DNA of 64,000 nucleotides from Siphonodentalium dalli (taxonomy: Eukaryota > Mollusca > Scaphopoda > Gadilida > Siphonodentaliidae), in contig CP136065.1 in the NCBI GenBank assembly GCA_032622095.1, positions 246,511,474-246,575,473 on the forward strand, given 5' to 3'. A model generated the notes under the pieces. It did no database searches. It was not told the origin of the DNA and saw nothing but the letters and a program-made list of their open reading frames with translations. Position numbers and translations under genes: made by a program. Shown in pieces: positions 30,801 through 34,726 of this stretch. Each line of letters starts with the position of its first letter. Positions within the stretch are counted from its first letter, which is position 1.

Positions 30801-32347
30801 AACTTCAATCTGATCCTAAGTCTCCCATAGCAGTTGAGGCCTAAGCCTAAAATTTTTGGCCTAATGAAAATTTCTTTGGCCATTTTGGAAAAAAATTGAC
30901 TGCTGACAGCATGAACCCTATAGCAGTTATACATGTAGCATCCAATATATGAGGTTCTCAGAGGGTGAATTTAGCGATGCTACCCCGCATAGTGGGCTAG
31001 CATCACCAAATTCACCCTCTGGGAACCTCATTCTGCTGAGGTGTAAGCAGAATGAGGTCCCCAGAGGGTGAATTTGGTGATGCTAGCCCGCTATGCGGGG
31101 TAGCATCACTAAATTCGCCCTCTGGGGACCTCATTCTGCAAATGACAGGCACACTATTTCAAGACTTGAACCAGTGTTTAGACTGCGACATGGGTAGCCA
31201 CAAGCTGTTTATGATTCTGATTGGCTATAGTGATCTGTGTGTTATGTTCTAACACCCAATTTCAACTAGATTCAACTACAAATGTTGAGGATATTTCTTT
31301 GATATCCTACTTGGAATTCGTGAAGTATGTAAACTATTTTCGCAGACAAAGTTGTATGTTTTAACCCTATACCCAACAAACCGGCCAAGAACGCCCATTT
31401 AAAGCTTCAACAGCCTAAAATATCTTCGGTCTGTCTCAATAGAACCATACAAATATGGATATCATTGGAACCGGCTCATTGACCACATTGTGATAGTTAC
31501 AGTTATGCCCTGTGCCAATGCATTCTCTTATATATGCGAGTCGACCATAGTCGACATCGCATATATAAGAGAATGCATTGGCCTAAAAAAACAACTTTTT
31601 TTTACCATTTTTTCTTACATTCTTTAACAATTTTATAATTTATAATGTGTTAAGCCAATGCATTCTCTTATATATGCGAGGCGACCTATGGTCGACTCGC
31701 ATATATAAGAGAATGCATTGGCACAGGGCCGTTCTGTTGGGTAAAGGGTTAATGGGTATGCCCATTCTTTGTTATATTTGGATTGATGACATAAATGACA
31801 TCTCCAATATGATGTTTTTTCCTGGCCTGTTAGGTGCAGTAATGCCCTAAATAATCGACTCCTTAACTACAGCAGAATTATGGGAAACTTTTCAGGATTT
31901 TTAGTCGGAAATATGTCTTGTTGCCATTCATCGGAAAGATCTCAGTGAGAGCTTTCCGATGAATGGCAACAAGCCATATTTCCGACTAAATCCTGAAAAG
32001 TTACCCATAATTCTGCTGTGGTTAATTAGTTGATTAATTAGGGCATTAATGTATGTGCATATTACATAATGTGTAACCTATCAACCAGGGACTAGTAAAA
32101 CTTTGGGGGGGTGCTAGGTGGTGCATTGAACTTGTTGGTTATGTGTCCGTAACAAATTTGATTGGTTGAATTCCAGAAAACGAAACAGTTATATCACCCA
32201 ATCAGTAACCAGTGTCTAGACTGCGATGTGGGAAGTCACGAACTGTTTATGACGCCGTGTAAACCTGAGCTCGACACACAGAAATGGATCATACCATGGA
32301 TCAATGCAACGGCGGTGCAGGTAGACTTTGACCATGGTGACATCTAA
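791..32347 (+). CDS. GALNT10-like: GALNT10-like polypeptide N-acetylgalactosaminyltransferase, 5'-partial, 11 exons
   Basis: The enzyme transfers GalNAc from UDP-GalNAc to Ser/Thr to start mucin-type O-glycosylation in the Golgi lumen. Coding segments join in phase: 791-884, 12074-12218, 14978-15144, 17319-17507, 19520-19697, 21118-21235, 22377-22487, 25411-25632, 27949-28059, 29291-29434, 32177-32347. They total 1650 nt, or 549 aa plus TAA. Residues 1-80 are stem, including DWHDY and [17 protein letters not shown], which match my recollection of vertebrate GALNT10. The catalytic domain follows, with SVIVPFHNE, the metal-binding DxH as D184-A185-H186, [16 protein letters not shown] (287-293) and CSRVGH (H315, third metal ligand). 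From about residue 409 a ricin-type lectin domain has its three Cys-x-Asp repeats: LCMD, ICID and CLDCD. Human GALNT10 is about 600 aa, so roughly 50-100 N-terminal residues with the type II anchor lie upstream. Family assignment is firm; the exact paralogue (GALNT10 versus GALNT17/GALNTL6) is likely but untested. Confidence 0.93.
1112..2115. mobile_element. hAT-like CAAGCCTTGA element, TSD ATTATAAT, itself interrupted
   Basis: It begins CAAGCCTTGAAATAG and ends CTATTTCAAGGCTTG. Perfect 8-bp target duplications ATTATAAT lie at 1104-1111 and 2116-2123. It belongs to the most common hairpin family of this window (inner sequence 'GAATGAGGTCCCCAGAGGGT' and its mirror). An 8-bp duplication is characteristic of hAT-type transposition; no transposase is present. 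Confidence 0.88.
1153..2026. mobile_element. hAT-type non-autonomous element, TSD CCCCAGAG
   Basis: It starts CAGGGACCAGCC and ends GGCTGGTCCCTG, with perfect 8-bp duplications CCCCAGAG at 1145-1152 and 2027-2034. Its subterminal regions carry inverted 'AGGGCGAA' and 'AAAATAAGGCGAAG' motifs. Length is 874 bp. No long ORF of its own. It split the terminal hairpin of the 1112-2115 element. Confidence 0.92.
2305..2480. mobile_element. Near-perfect palindromic MITE (family C)
   Basis: Terminal TACAGAAATGCCCTAA / TTAGGGCATTACTGTA with long arms meeting at GAGAGCTATCC. Fuller relatives are at 31835-32053 and 44211-44406. It would fold into one hairpin. Confidence 0.85.
2573..2986. mobile_element. 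hAT-like CAAGCCTTGA element, left end deleted internally
   Basis: It has the two hairpins of the family plus its middle segment (GAGGTGACTAATGGGTGAAC). The left terminus reads caagccttgaaa directly joined to the hairpin, so about 30 bp are missing. Flanks tgtaacaa / tataataa match at 6 of 8 positions. Confidence 0.75.
2987..3640. other. Intronic, no gene seen; G tract and 'TTCGTGG' repeat
   Basis: It contains a poly-G run near 3256-3266 followed by repeated 'aattcgtggt' / 'ttttcgtgg' phrases (3280-3360). The short open frames here show no recognisable protein. Confidence 0.5.
3641..5560. repeat. About 160-bp degenerate tandem array, about 11 units
   Basis: Recurring landmarks are CGGGCTACAGGTCGTAC, 'TTTGTCATGGATGTTAATAT', 'GATGGGAACGAGTCATTTTG' and 'AACATGGCCGCCAGCAGCCA', spaced about 155-165 bp from 3740 to 5430. 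The edges carry AGCTCAACTTTAC / CCAAGTTGAGCTA. The - strand open frames inside are repeat artefacts. Confidence 0.88.
5561..6148. other. Intronic, nothing recognised
   Basis: AT-rich sequence with one 64-codon open frame at 5595-5789 that has no recognisable motif, splice context or repeat copy. Confidence 0.4.
6149..6535. mobile_element. MITE fragment with paired 'TATATATGCGAG' hairpins
   Basis: Two mirror-image hairpins (about 6152-6215 and 6438-6507), each built from CATTCTCTTATATATGCGAG and its reverse complement. They bracket the family's spacer (AGAGCCCCAGACAAACATGA). The right flank 'aaatcccgactt' matches the 7879-8353 element; the left terminus is lost. Confidence 0.85.
6566..7081. 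mobile_element. Foldback element with about 250-bp inverted arms
   Basis: The left arm reads gatcatgccatgaat, then gtagagatcatattc, ttgaagttttgacagg, and on to 'cttcactgtaggtgaatgtc'. The right arm is the reverse complement in the opposite order: 'gggaccttcacctactgcga', then cctgtcaaaacttc, gaatatgatctctac and attcatggcatgatc. No ORF. Confidence 0.75.
7082..7878. other. Intronic, nothing recognised
   Basis: AT-rich unique-looking sequence, without an open frame of note or clear repeat structure. Confidence 0.4.
7879..8353. mobile_element. Complete TATGTGACCCGCC MITE with paired hairpins
   Basis: Terminal inverted repeats ATATGTGACCCGCCATATCA / mirror run about 55 bp to 'accctgtgcc'. Two 68-bp hairpins follow (7933-8003, 8231-8299). 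The spacer holds cctgcaggg and 'tcatgtttgtctggggctct'. This is the best complete copy of the family; 6149-6535 and 25036-25325 are fragments. Confidence 0.88.
8354..8990. other. Intronic, nothing recognised
   Basis: AT-rich sequence without a supported gene or a repeat shared elsewhere in the window. Confidence 0.4.
8991..9950. mobile_element. TTAACCCTTTCAGTGCCA element with nested insertions
   Basis: The left end is TTAACCCTTTCAGTGCCA; the right end is tggcactgaaagggtt with its flanking TTAA altered to TTGG. Inside are the TTAA-flanked element 9116-9604 and a hairpin at 9832-9898. TTAA target plus CCC ends suggests piggyBac-type mobilisation (inference; no transposase present). Confidence 0.75.
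9116..9604. mobile_element. TTAAAGGTACTCAATCCGAT MITE (family D)
   Basis: Flanked by TTAA at both ends, with inverted ends AGGTACTCAATCCGAT / ATCGGATTGAGTACCT and inner inverted 'TTTGATTCGAGTCGAGGAA'. Relatives are at 26337-26750, 49070-49506 and 50560-51046. The 66-codon frames inside are non-coding. Confidence 0.88.
9981..10354. mobile_element. TTAAAGTGATGTGAAACACT element (family E)
   Basis: It begins TTAAAGTGATGTGAAACACT and ends AAGTCCATAATATGTCTTTA-A. Conserved copies lie at 15758-16133, 57000-57385 and inverted at 57870-58140. Both ends are TTAA. Confidence 0.82.
10355..10901. other. Intronic, nothing recognised
   Basis: No supported ORF, splice-bounded exon or shared repeat seen. 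Confidence 0.4.
10902..11135. mobile_element. TTAACCCTTCCATGACTGGA MITE
   Basis: TTAA at both ends, inverted ends CCCTTCCATGACTGGAGC / ggtcctgtcatgaaaggg, with two degenerate TATATATGCGAG hairpins inside. Relatives: 26879-27141 and 27371-27638. Confidence 0.82.
11136..11519. other. Intronic, nothing recognised
   Basis: AT-rich spacer between two elements; no feature seen. Confidence 0.4.
11520..11969. mobile_element. hAT-like CAAGCCTTGA element
   Basis: Full-length family member: CAAGCCTTGAAATAGTATGT at the left, mirror 'CACTATTTCAAGACTTG' at the right, two hairpins and the middle 'AAATGCATAATTTAGGTGAC' type segment. Flanks aaattgat / gcattgat agree at 6 of 8 positions. It ends about 100 bp before exon 2. 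Confidence 0.85.
12074..12218 (+). CDS. GALNT exon 2: stem to catalytic domain
   Basis: Acceptor ttctatag ends at 12073; donor TT|gtaagt at 12219. It encodes [20 protein letters not shown] and continues through [19 protein letters not shown] to RNP, with the last Leu codon split with exon 3. The final 70 nt or so of this exon, with its donor, is the seed of an 84-bp tandem array in the following intron. Confidence 0.93.
12219..13605 (+). repeat. 84-bp tandem array copying exon 2 3' end plus splice donor
   Basis: Each unit is gtaagtctatataaagtgaa followed by a degenerate copy of the last ~70 nt of exon 2, ending 'atatcaggaaccctct'. Donor-like GTAAGT recurs at about 12303, 12391 (split by an insertion), 13243, 13412, 13496 and 13580; one copy is mutated to TTAAGT (about 13329). 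The copies carry a 1-nt deletion relative to exon 2, so they would not keep its frame. Confidence 0.92.
12394..13159. mobile_element. TA-flanked element inserted in a duplicated splice donor
   Basis: Inverted ends CTCTAGTGATCCGAATAA / TTATTCGGATCACTAGAG, flanked by TA (12392-12393, 13160-13161). Removing it restores the array's CTCTGTAAGTC. Subterminal repeats of 'ATAATAGTAGGGGTCGG' type occur at both ends. It holds overlapping open frames of 119 codons (+, 12520-12879) and 143 codons (-, 12501-12932); I recognise neither. The TA duplication fits Tc1/mariner-like or similar cut-and-paste elements. Confidence 0.85.
13606..14433. other. Intronic; one solitary half hairpin
   Basis: No gene seen. 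Around 13985-14040 a fragment of the hairpin family remains (catgtgccagtgcatgggtg, then gactcgcatatataagagaa). Confidence 0.5.
14434..14885. mobile_element. TTAACCCTTTACCCAACA MITE with paired hairpins
   Basis: TTAA at both ends; ends CCCTTTACCCAACAAAACGG / ctgttgggtaaaggg. Two 68-bp hairpins (14588-14655, 14788-14858) flank a T-rich spacer. Relatives: 15152-15552, 27686-27928 and 31361-31752. It lies 92 bp upstream of exon 3. Confidence 0.88.
14978..15144 (+). CDS. GALNT exon 3: start of GT-A fold
   Basis: Acceptor tttttttag ends at 14977; donor AAAG|gtatgc at 15145. It encodes [20 protein letters not shown], then [10 protein letters not shown] and the [10 protein letters not shown] strand. 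SVIVPFHNE and the ADD segment are nucleotide-sugar-binding regions of family GT27. A 51-bp exact copy of the 3' end with donor lies at 15625-15675, beyond a TTAA element. Confidence 0.95.
15152..15552. mobile_element. TTAACC(A/C)TTTACCCAACA MITE directly after the exon 3 donor
   Basis: TTAA at 15152-15155 and 15549-15552; ends CCATTTACCCAACAGAAGG / tttgttgggtaaaggg. Two hairpins inside. It sits 8 bp after the donor of exon 3. The uninterrupted paralogous site is at 15625-15675. Confidence 0.9.
15625..15675 (+). repeat. Exact 51-bp copy of exon 3 3' end, donor and intron start
   Basis: Identical to 15105-15155: ctacacgaagttatcttagc through the AAAG|gtatgc donor to GCATTAA. It lies 481 bp beyond the authentic donor. 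The copy lacks the TTAA element, so it is an empty-site paralogue. Confidence 0.95.
15758..16133. mobile_element. Family E element (TTAAAGTGATATGAAACACT)
   Basis: Same ends and internal order as 9981-10354 (CGGTAGGGTGATCAAATAGA, then 'ataagtccataatatgtctt'). TTAA at both ends. Confidence 0.82.
16134..17318. other. Intron 3 remainder, nothing recognised
   Basis: A G/C-rich patch (16150-16265) has inverted copies of 'ggcaagggggcaaa' and is probably a repeat remnant. The rest is AT-rich, without exon-like or repeat signals. Confidence 0.45.
17319..17507 (+). CDS. GALNT exon 4: DxH metal-binding motif
   Basis: Acceptor ctttttcag ends at 17318; donor CTTAG|gtgaga at 17508. It encodes [15 protein letters not shown], then [19 protein letters not shown] and [20 protein letters not shown] is the Mn-binding DxH (usually DSH in vertebrates). 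The 3' end with its donor seeds a 53-bp array. The 5' end with its acceptor has one copy at 18394-18440. Confidence 0.95.
17508..18272 (+). repeat. 53-bp tandem array copying exon 4 3' end plus donor, about 14 copies
   Basis: The unit is GTGAGACTCAATTCTATTTC followed by atgtttcataaatccagctc and ccatcactctcag. The last part copies exon 4's GGCTCCCACCACTCTTAG, each copy ending CAG|GTGAGA, a stronger donor match than the authentic TAG|GTGAGA. Copies differ mainly at CTCAATT/CTGAATT. Confidence 0.95.
18394..18440 (+). repeat. Copy of exon 4 acceptor and first bases
   Basis: Matches 17290-17337 (GCAGTTTCAATTGTGACATT, then ctttttcag and the first ~18 exon bases) with essentially one difference. 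It lies about 120 bp after the end of the 53-bp array. Confidence 0.9.
18441..19519. other. Intronic; 'TAATTACTTT' repeat region at 19160-19440
   Basis: Low-complexity repeats of 'gtaattgaaagtaattaatt' type in both orientations suggest a degenerate palindromic element. The 101-codon frame at 18493-18798 shows no motif or splice context. Confidence 0.45.
19520..19697 (+). CDS. GALNT exon 5: catalytic domain
   Basis: Acceptor aattttcag ends at 19519; donor TTCAA|gtaaga at 19698. It encodes [20 protein letters not shown], then [18 protein letters not shown], ending at PAEPFK with the Lys codon split. CPFIDVID and FDWEFFYKR are typical GT27 segments. A hAT-like element is inserted only 25 bp past the exon. 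Confidence 0.94.
19723..19974. mobile_element. hAT-like CAAGCCTTGA element, TSD TAAATATA
   Basis: Short family member with two abutting hairpins. Perfect 8-bp duplications TAAATATA at 19715-19722 and 19975-19982. Ends CAAGCCTTGAAATAGGGTGT / mirror. Confidence 0.92.
19999..20454. mobile_element. hAT-like CAAGTCTGAG variant element
   Basis: Ends CAAGTCTGAGTTTAGTGTGC / GCACACTAAACTCAGACTTG, two hairpins and middle segment. Flanks agatgcag / agctgtag match at 6 of 8. It starts 16 bp after the previous element's duplication. Confidence 0.85.
20455..21117. other. Intron 5 remainder, nothing recognised
   Basis: It contains a short direct repeat (attataatcaaccaacatga at about 20800 and a near copy at about 21020, with 'cagaaatcatgatcatttga'). 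No gene. Confidence 0.45.
21118..21235 (+). CDS. GALNT exon 6: UDP-Gal/GalNAc-transferase signature
   Basis: Acceptor ttttatag ends at 21117; donor AAG|gtgagt at 21236. It encodes [20 protein letters not shown], then [26 protein letters not shown] is the conserved second-half catalytic motif. No duplicated copy of this exon was seen. Confidence 0.96.
21434..21687. mobile_element. hAT-like CAAGCCTTGA element, TSD GATAAATG
   Basis: Perfect 8-bp duplications GATAAATG at 21426-21433 and 21688-21695. Ends CAAGCCTTGAAATAGTGTGC / mirror; two hairpins. Second short, intact member of the family. Confidence 0.93.
21745..21985. mobile_element. Family F element ('GAAATGTTCAGATAATAAGT')
   Basis: Hairpin arms ggaaatgttcagataataag and ttattatctgaacatttc around 21757-21822, with downstream 'ggagaatctattcagtatat'. 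Relatives: 25980-26265 and 49517-49795, the latter starting TTAACCCTTTCTATAG. Confidence 0.7.
21987..22332. mobile_element. hAT-like CAAGCCTTAGTTTAG element, TSD 7/8
   Basis: Ends CAAGCCTTAGTTTAGTGTAC / CACTATACTTAGGCTTG. Flanks aatgaacc / aatgtacc match at 7 of 8. The middle segment is inverted relative to some copies. It ends 44 bp before exon 7. Confidence 0.85.
22377..22487 (+). CDS. GALNT exon 7: metal-ligand His
   Basis: Acceptor tatttcag ends at 22376; donor AAG|gtaact at 22488. It encodes [20 protein letters not shown], then [17 protein letters not shown], phase 0 to phase 0. CSRVGH carries the third metal-binding residue in GT27 structures. The intron just downstream contains an imperfect two-copy repeat of about 54 bp, but it does not include the exon. 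Confidence 0.95.
22766..23020. repeat. Microsatellite-like 'ATCACATT' array
   Basis: Alternating tatcacattatatcttcac and atcacattatgtcacat phrases. The frames of about 100 codons seen here are artefacts. Confidence 0.9.
23022..23195. mobile_element. Near-perfect foldback (ATAAGGATTAACTGTCATGT)
   Basis: The left arm ATAAGGATTAACTGTCATGT continues to 'cttgtgtaaaaccc'. The right arm is its mirror, ending 'gacagttaatccttat'. Arms are about 80 bp with a loop of only a few bases (gaag). Confidence 0.85.
23588..24731 (-). mobile_element. 1.1-kb element with 29-bp inverted repeats carrying an ORF
   Basis: ACCAATTTAATAACTTGAAT through TACGAACGC at 23588-23616 matches the reverse complement of 24703-24731 with one mismatch. 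The 152-codon ORF lies inside on the - strand. No clear target duplication was found, so the true edges may lie slightly outside. Confidence 0.7.
23987..24445 (-). CDS. Unrecognised 152-aa ORF inside a TIR-bounded element
   Basis: It starts [20 protein letters not shown] and ends [21 protein letters not shown]. Unlike the other long frames here, its composition looks like a soluble folded protein: mixed charge, no internal repeat, hydrophobic strands such as [14 protein letters not shown] do not recognise the family. Being enclosed by inverted repeats, it is most likely a transposon-encoded accessory protein, a transposase N-terminal piece, or a captured host exon. It lies antisense within GALNT intron 7. 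No membrane segment or signal peptide is evident. A splice site could extend it; none was identified. Confidence 0.45.
   Translation of the reverse strand: MSYFSVEVVKSGTVVKKRLLKLDLENTVSVLFSEVDENFKIDRIVSKTSPQDEGHELKNDTPLHVVSDFGGKYIVIFVTQLEIQQKGNAFSFLMSNRLTKCYPDKVDSTKMRNDYTLFNDLIDLFVEKQFSFSPESVLTAGKHVLRTFKLLK
25036..25325. mobile_element. Truncated TATGTGACCCGCC MITE upstream of exon 8
   Basis: Left end 'tgacccgccatatcaaatcc', one hairpin (25087-25156) and spacer as in 7879-8353. The right half is missing. The homologous sequence stops at 'gttaaagaa', about 85 bp before exon 8. Confidence 0.85.
25411..25632 (+). CDS. GALNT exon 8: end of catalytic domain and linker
   Basis: Acceptor aatattgtag ends at 25410; donor GAA|gtgagt at 25633. 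It encodes [20 protein letters not shown], then [20 protein letters not shown] and [12 protein letters not shown], 74 codons, phase 0 at both ends. [10 protein letters not shown] and CKSFKWF are near-invariant GT27 motifs. The 3' end with its donor is repeated about four times downstream. Confidence 0.95.
25633..25945 (+). repeat. Tandem copies of exon 8 3' end plus donor, about 4
   Basis: The unit is gtgagtatggtataaacagg, then ggatgtag(t/a)g..., a G-rich stretch, 'ggtttatacagtagaacccc', and cctctggtggccggtgaa, a copy of the exon's last ~28 nt. Donor-like GTGAGT lies at 25710, 25792 and 25836, plus a decayed copy near 25926. On the - strand the array gives a spurious 199-codon proline-rich frame. 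Confidence 0.92.
25980..26265. mobile_element. Family F element
   Basis: 'gacccttttatacttttata' at the left, hairpin arms ggaaatgttcagataataag / mirror at 26033-26108, and 'agtataggaagggttaa' at the right. Similar order to 21745-21985. Confidence 0.7.
26337..26750. mobile_element. Family D element (TTAAAGGTACCCAATCTGAT), 3' part degenerate
   Basis: Left end as in 9116-9604 but inverted internally. It contains 'gggttcctcgactcaaatca'. The right terminus is diverged. Confidence 0.7.
26879..27141. mobile_element. TTAACCCTTCGATGACTGGA MITE
   Basis: TTAA both ends, CCCTTCGATGACTGGAGC / ctccagtcacgaaaggg ends, with two decayed TATATATGCGAG hairpins (26930-27000, 27030-27092). Confidence 0.83.
27371..27638. 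mobile_element. TTAACCGTTTCATGATGGGA MITE
   Basis: TTAA both ends, with right end aagctccagtcatgaaaggg. Two hairpins at about 27420-27490 and 27521-27592. Confidence 0.83.
27686..27928. mobile_element. TTAACCCTTTACCCAACA MITE, 5' truncated, ending 20 bp before exon 9
   Basis: Begins within the family ('taaccggctccttgaccaca'), has both hairpins, and ends ctgttgggtaaagggTTAA at 27928. The first ~65 bp of a full copy are missing. The exon 9 acceptor lies at 27948. Confidence 0.85.
27949..28059 (+). CDS. GALNT exon 9: lectin domain, alpha repeat
   Basis: Acceptor tttttcag ends at 27948; donor CAG|gtaatt at 28060. It encodes [16 protein letters not shown], then [19 protein letters not shown], 37 codons. 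LCMD is the first Cys-x-Asp motif of the ricin-type lectin domain. The polypyrimidine tract begins at the very edge of a TTAA element that ends at 27928, 20 bp upstream. Confidence 0.9.
28060..29290. other. Intron 9, nothing recognised
   Basis: AT-rich, with several short - strand frames lacking motifs. It has no hairpin element and no tandem array, which is unusual in this gene. Confidence 0.5.
29291..29434 (+). CDS. GALNT exon 10: lectin domain, beta repeat
   Basis: Acceptor cattctgtag ends at 29290; donor CCA|gtgagt at 29435. It encodes [20 protein letters not shown], then [20 protein letters not shown], ending at FKYNP. 48 codons. ICID and CHGMKGNQ fit the second lectin repeat (GALNT10: SMKGNQLWKY). 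The last 65 nt or so with the donor is repeated about seven times in the next intron. Confidence 0.94.
29435..30465 (+). repeat. About 140-bp tandem array copying exon 10 3' end plus donor
   Basis: Each unit runs gtgagtatttcatctaat, then 'gggtcccattcaggtcc', a CCGGGTGG tract, and a copy of the last ~65 nt of exon 10 (ATGAAAGGAAACCAAAGATT). Donor-like GTGAGT lies at about 29577, 29715, 29861, 30128 and 30278; others have decayed (29995). The first copy has a net 3-nt loss and keeps the exon reading frame. Divergence rises with distance from the exon. Confidence 0.93.
30514..31168. mobile_element. hAT-like CAAGCCTTGA element, enlarged
   Basis: Ends CAAGCCTTGATATAGTGTGT / CACTATTTCAAGACTTG. It has an extra hairpin pair near 30950-31135 and an unrelated stretch at 30840-30950. 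Flanks do not match, so it may be a recombinant of two copies. Its right end abuts the exon 11 fragment. Confidence 0.75.
31169..31219 (+). pseudogene. Diverged partial copy of GALNT exon 11
   Basis: Reads [15 protein letters not shown], against [15 protein letters not shown] in exon 11 (about 87% at the nucleotide level over 45 bp). It lacks the exon's first ~30 nt and its acceptor, because a hAT-like element end lies directly at its 5' edge. After LFM the frame runs into unrelated sequence. It probably comes from an older tandem duplication of exon 11. Confidence 0.88.
31361..31752. mobile_element. TTAACCCTATACCCAACA MITE with paired hairpins
   Basis: TTAA at both ends; hairpins at 31510-31580 and 31652-31722; ends CCCTATACCCAACAAACC / ctgttgggtaaaggg. 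Confidence 0.87.
31835..32053. mobile_element. Palindromic MITE family C
   Basis: The left arm GCAGTAATGCCCTAAATAAT runs to 'ggaaagatctcagt'. The mirror right arm ends 'agggcattaatgta'. It ends 123 bp before exon 11. Confidence 0.88.
32177..32347 (+). CDS. GALNT exon 11: lectin gamma repeat and stop
   Basis: Acceptor gaattccag ends at 32176. It encodes [20 protein letters not shown], then [20 protein letters not shown] and a tail ending in DHGDI followed by TAA. 56 codons. LYHPIS, CLDCD and QKW match the last lectin repeat. A diverged fragment of the same exon is at 31169-31219. Confidence 0.93.
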   Translation, partial: KTKQLYHPISNQCLDCDVGSHELFMTPCKPELDTQKWIIPWINATAVQVDFDHGDI

Positions 32348-32489
32348 ACTCTCAAACATCGACCACGGTGACGTCTAAACTCTCAAACAATCAGCATTGC
32401 TAAAGAGCAACATCATTACTAATATTTGCAACTGAAGCTGATAGGGGTCAATGTCATAATGATCTAAACATAGATAAATGCCGCATATA
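32348..32489 (+). other. Probable start of GALNT 3' UTR
   Basis: Follows the TAA of exon 11. The first ~45 bp contain an imperfect duplication of 'accatggtgacatctaaact', that is, of the stop-codon region itself. Possible AATAAA-type signals occur at about 32524 and 32753, inside the next array; neither can be assigned. Confidence 0.4.
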
Positions 32490-32760
32490 TTTATGTATAC
32501 ATAAACCCGGCGTGCATTTTTGTATACATATTAAAATAAACCCCACATGTATTTCTGTATGCATAAACCATGCAAGCATTTCTGTACACATAAACCATGC
32601 GTGCATTTCTGTATGCATAAACCATGCACGCATTTCTGTATACATAAACCATGCGTGCATTTCTGTATACATATACCATGCATGTATTTTTGTATACATA
32701 AATCATGCATGTATTTCTGTATACATAAACCCTGTGTGTATTTTTGTATACATAAATAAA
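32490..32760. repeat. 27-bp tandem array, about 10 copies
   Basis: Unit ACCATGCGTGCATTTCTGTA followed by tacataa. Its length is divisible by three, giving repetitive frames on both strands that are not proteins. Confidence 0.93.
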
Positions 32761-33225
32761 ACCAATTCTATCCCAACAATGAAAATGGATGTTGGTCGTT
32801 GGTCACACAATTAAAGAGAATTGTCATTTAGATTAGCGAATGGGGCTATTTGTGTATTTCTGTATAAAACAATATAGCAATGGCCCATGTCAGATAACAT
32901 TACCGGTATGTGAGACTGGATAAAACAAAAGTACAACGACTCCACCAACAGCACTAAACACTTACTTAATGTTAGATTATGGCCAGTGGATATAAATGTG
33001 ATATGTCATGGAATTGCCCAATCATTTCGTCTATATTTGAAGCCATTATATCATATCATTTGGAATTGAGAACTGTCTCAATTATTAACATTTGATCATT
33101 CGGAAAAGTCAGATAGTGTCTTGAGTTTATGGGCATTAAACAGTGAATGACAGTGAAATTTAAATTCCAACTGTTCCAACTTGCCATTTACAAATTTGGA
33201 ACAGTTGCATAGATCATGATTATCT

Positions 33226-34340
33226 ATGAAAACAAGCAATCAGTACTGCAGTGAATTTACTATGCAGACGAATTATTACTACTTTAGTGAATTTACTATT
33301 ATAGAGATGAATTATTACTACTTTAGTGAATTTTCTATGGAGACGAGTTATTACTGTTGTGAATTCACTATCTTACTATGGAGCAAAGTTATTAGTACTG
33401 TAGTGAATTCACTACGTTACTATGGAGACGAGTTATCACTAGTGTAGTGAATTCACTATGTTACGATGCAGACCAGTTATTACTACTGTAGTGAATTCAC
33501 TATGTTACTATGGAGACAAGTTATTACTACTGTAGTGAATTCACTACGTTACTATGGAGACGAGTTATCACTAGTGTAGTGAATTCACTATGTTATGATG
33601 CAGACCAGTTATTACTACTGTAGTGAATTCACTATGTTACTATGGAGACAAGTTATTACTACTGTAGTGAATTCACTACGTTACTATGGAGATGAGTTAT
33701 CACTACTGTAGCGAATTTACTAGGTTACCATGGAGATGAGTCATCACTATTGTAGTGAATTGACTATGTTTCTATGGAGACGAGTTATCACTGCTGTAGT
33801 GAATTGACTATGTTACTATGGAGACAAGTTAGCACTAATGTAGTGAATTCACTATGTTACTATGGAGACAAGTTATCACTACTGTAGTGAATTGACTATG
33901 TTACTATGGAGACGAGTTATCACTACTGTAGTGAATTGACTATCTTACTATGGATACGAGTTATCGCTACTGTAGTGAATTGACTATGTTACTGTGGATA
34001 CGAGTTATCGCTACTGTAGTGAATTGACTATGTTACTATGGAGACGAGTTATCACTACTGTAGTGAATTGACTATGTTACTATGAAGACGAGTTATCACT
34101 ACTGTAGTGAATTGACTATGTTACTATGAAGACGAGTTATCACTACTGTAGTGAATTGACTATGTTACTATGGAGATGAGTTATCACTACTGTAGTGAAT
34201 TGACTATGTTACTATGAAGACGAGTTATCACTACTGTAGTGAATTGACTATGTTACTATGGAGACGAGTTATCACTACTGTAGTGAATTGACTATGTTAC
34301 TATGGAGACGAGTTATCACTACTGTAGTGAATTACTATGC
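33226..34340. repeat. 44-bp tandem array, about 25 copies
   Basis: Unit TTACTATGGAGACGAGTTAT followed by cactactgtagtgaattgac and tatg. It is degenerate at the left edge and homogeneous at the right. Each unit holds the small palindrome TCACTACTGTAGTGA. Confidence 0.93.
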
Positions 34341-34726
34341 TACATTTCAAAGTCATAATATTTTGTGTTCTTAAGACTATTGGTGAGTCTGTGTTTGTGA
34401 TATTTTTTGAACGAGTCGGGTTTATTGTGATGCACATGCAAGATTTTGTGAATGACGTCAGGTTTAATGTGACAAATGTGAGAATTTGTAAATGATGTCG
34501 GGTTTATTGTGACACTTGCGATATTTTGTGAATGATGTCGGGTTTATTGTGAGATTGTAACTGATGTGATATGGTACGGTTTCAATGATTGATTGCTATA
34601 TTTATGAAATTTACTGCAATGTGTGTAAGATAGTGCTGGGATACCTCAATGCTATATATTGTTAAATATCAAATTTACACAAATTTATTTTAATAATATT
34701 GGAAAACTTAGTGAGACACGTTTTAA
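34341..34726. repeat. Short degenerate tandem repeat 'GATGTCGGGTTTATTGTGA'
   Basis: Four to five imperfect copies of 'tttgtgaatgatgtcgggtt' type between 34400 and 34560; the remainder is AT-rich with no gene. Confidence 0.65.

Noticed and set aside
32454-32814. Repetitive Cys/His/Ile and Met/Tyr frames on both strands
   Set aside because: Produced by a 27-bp tandem array; no selection signal or start/splice context.
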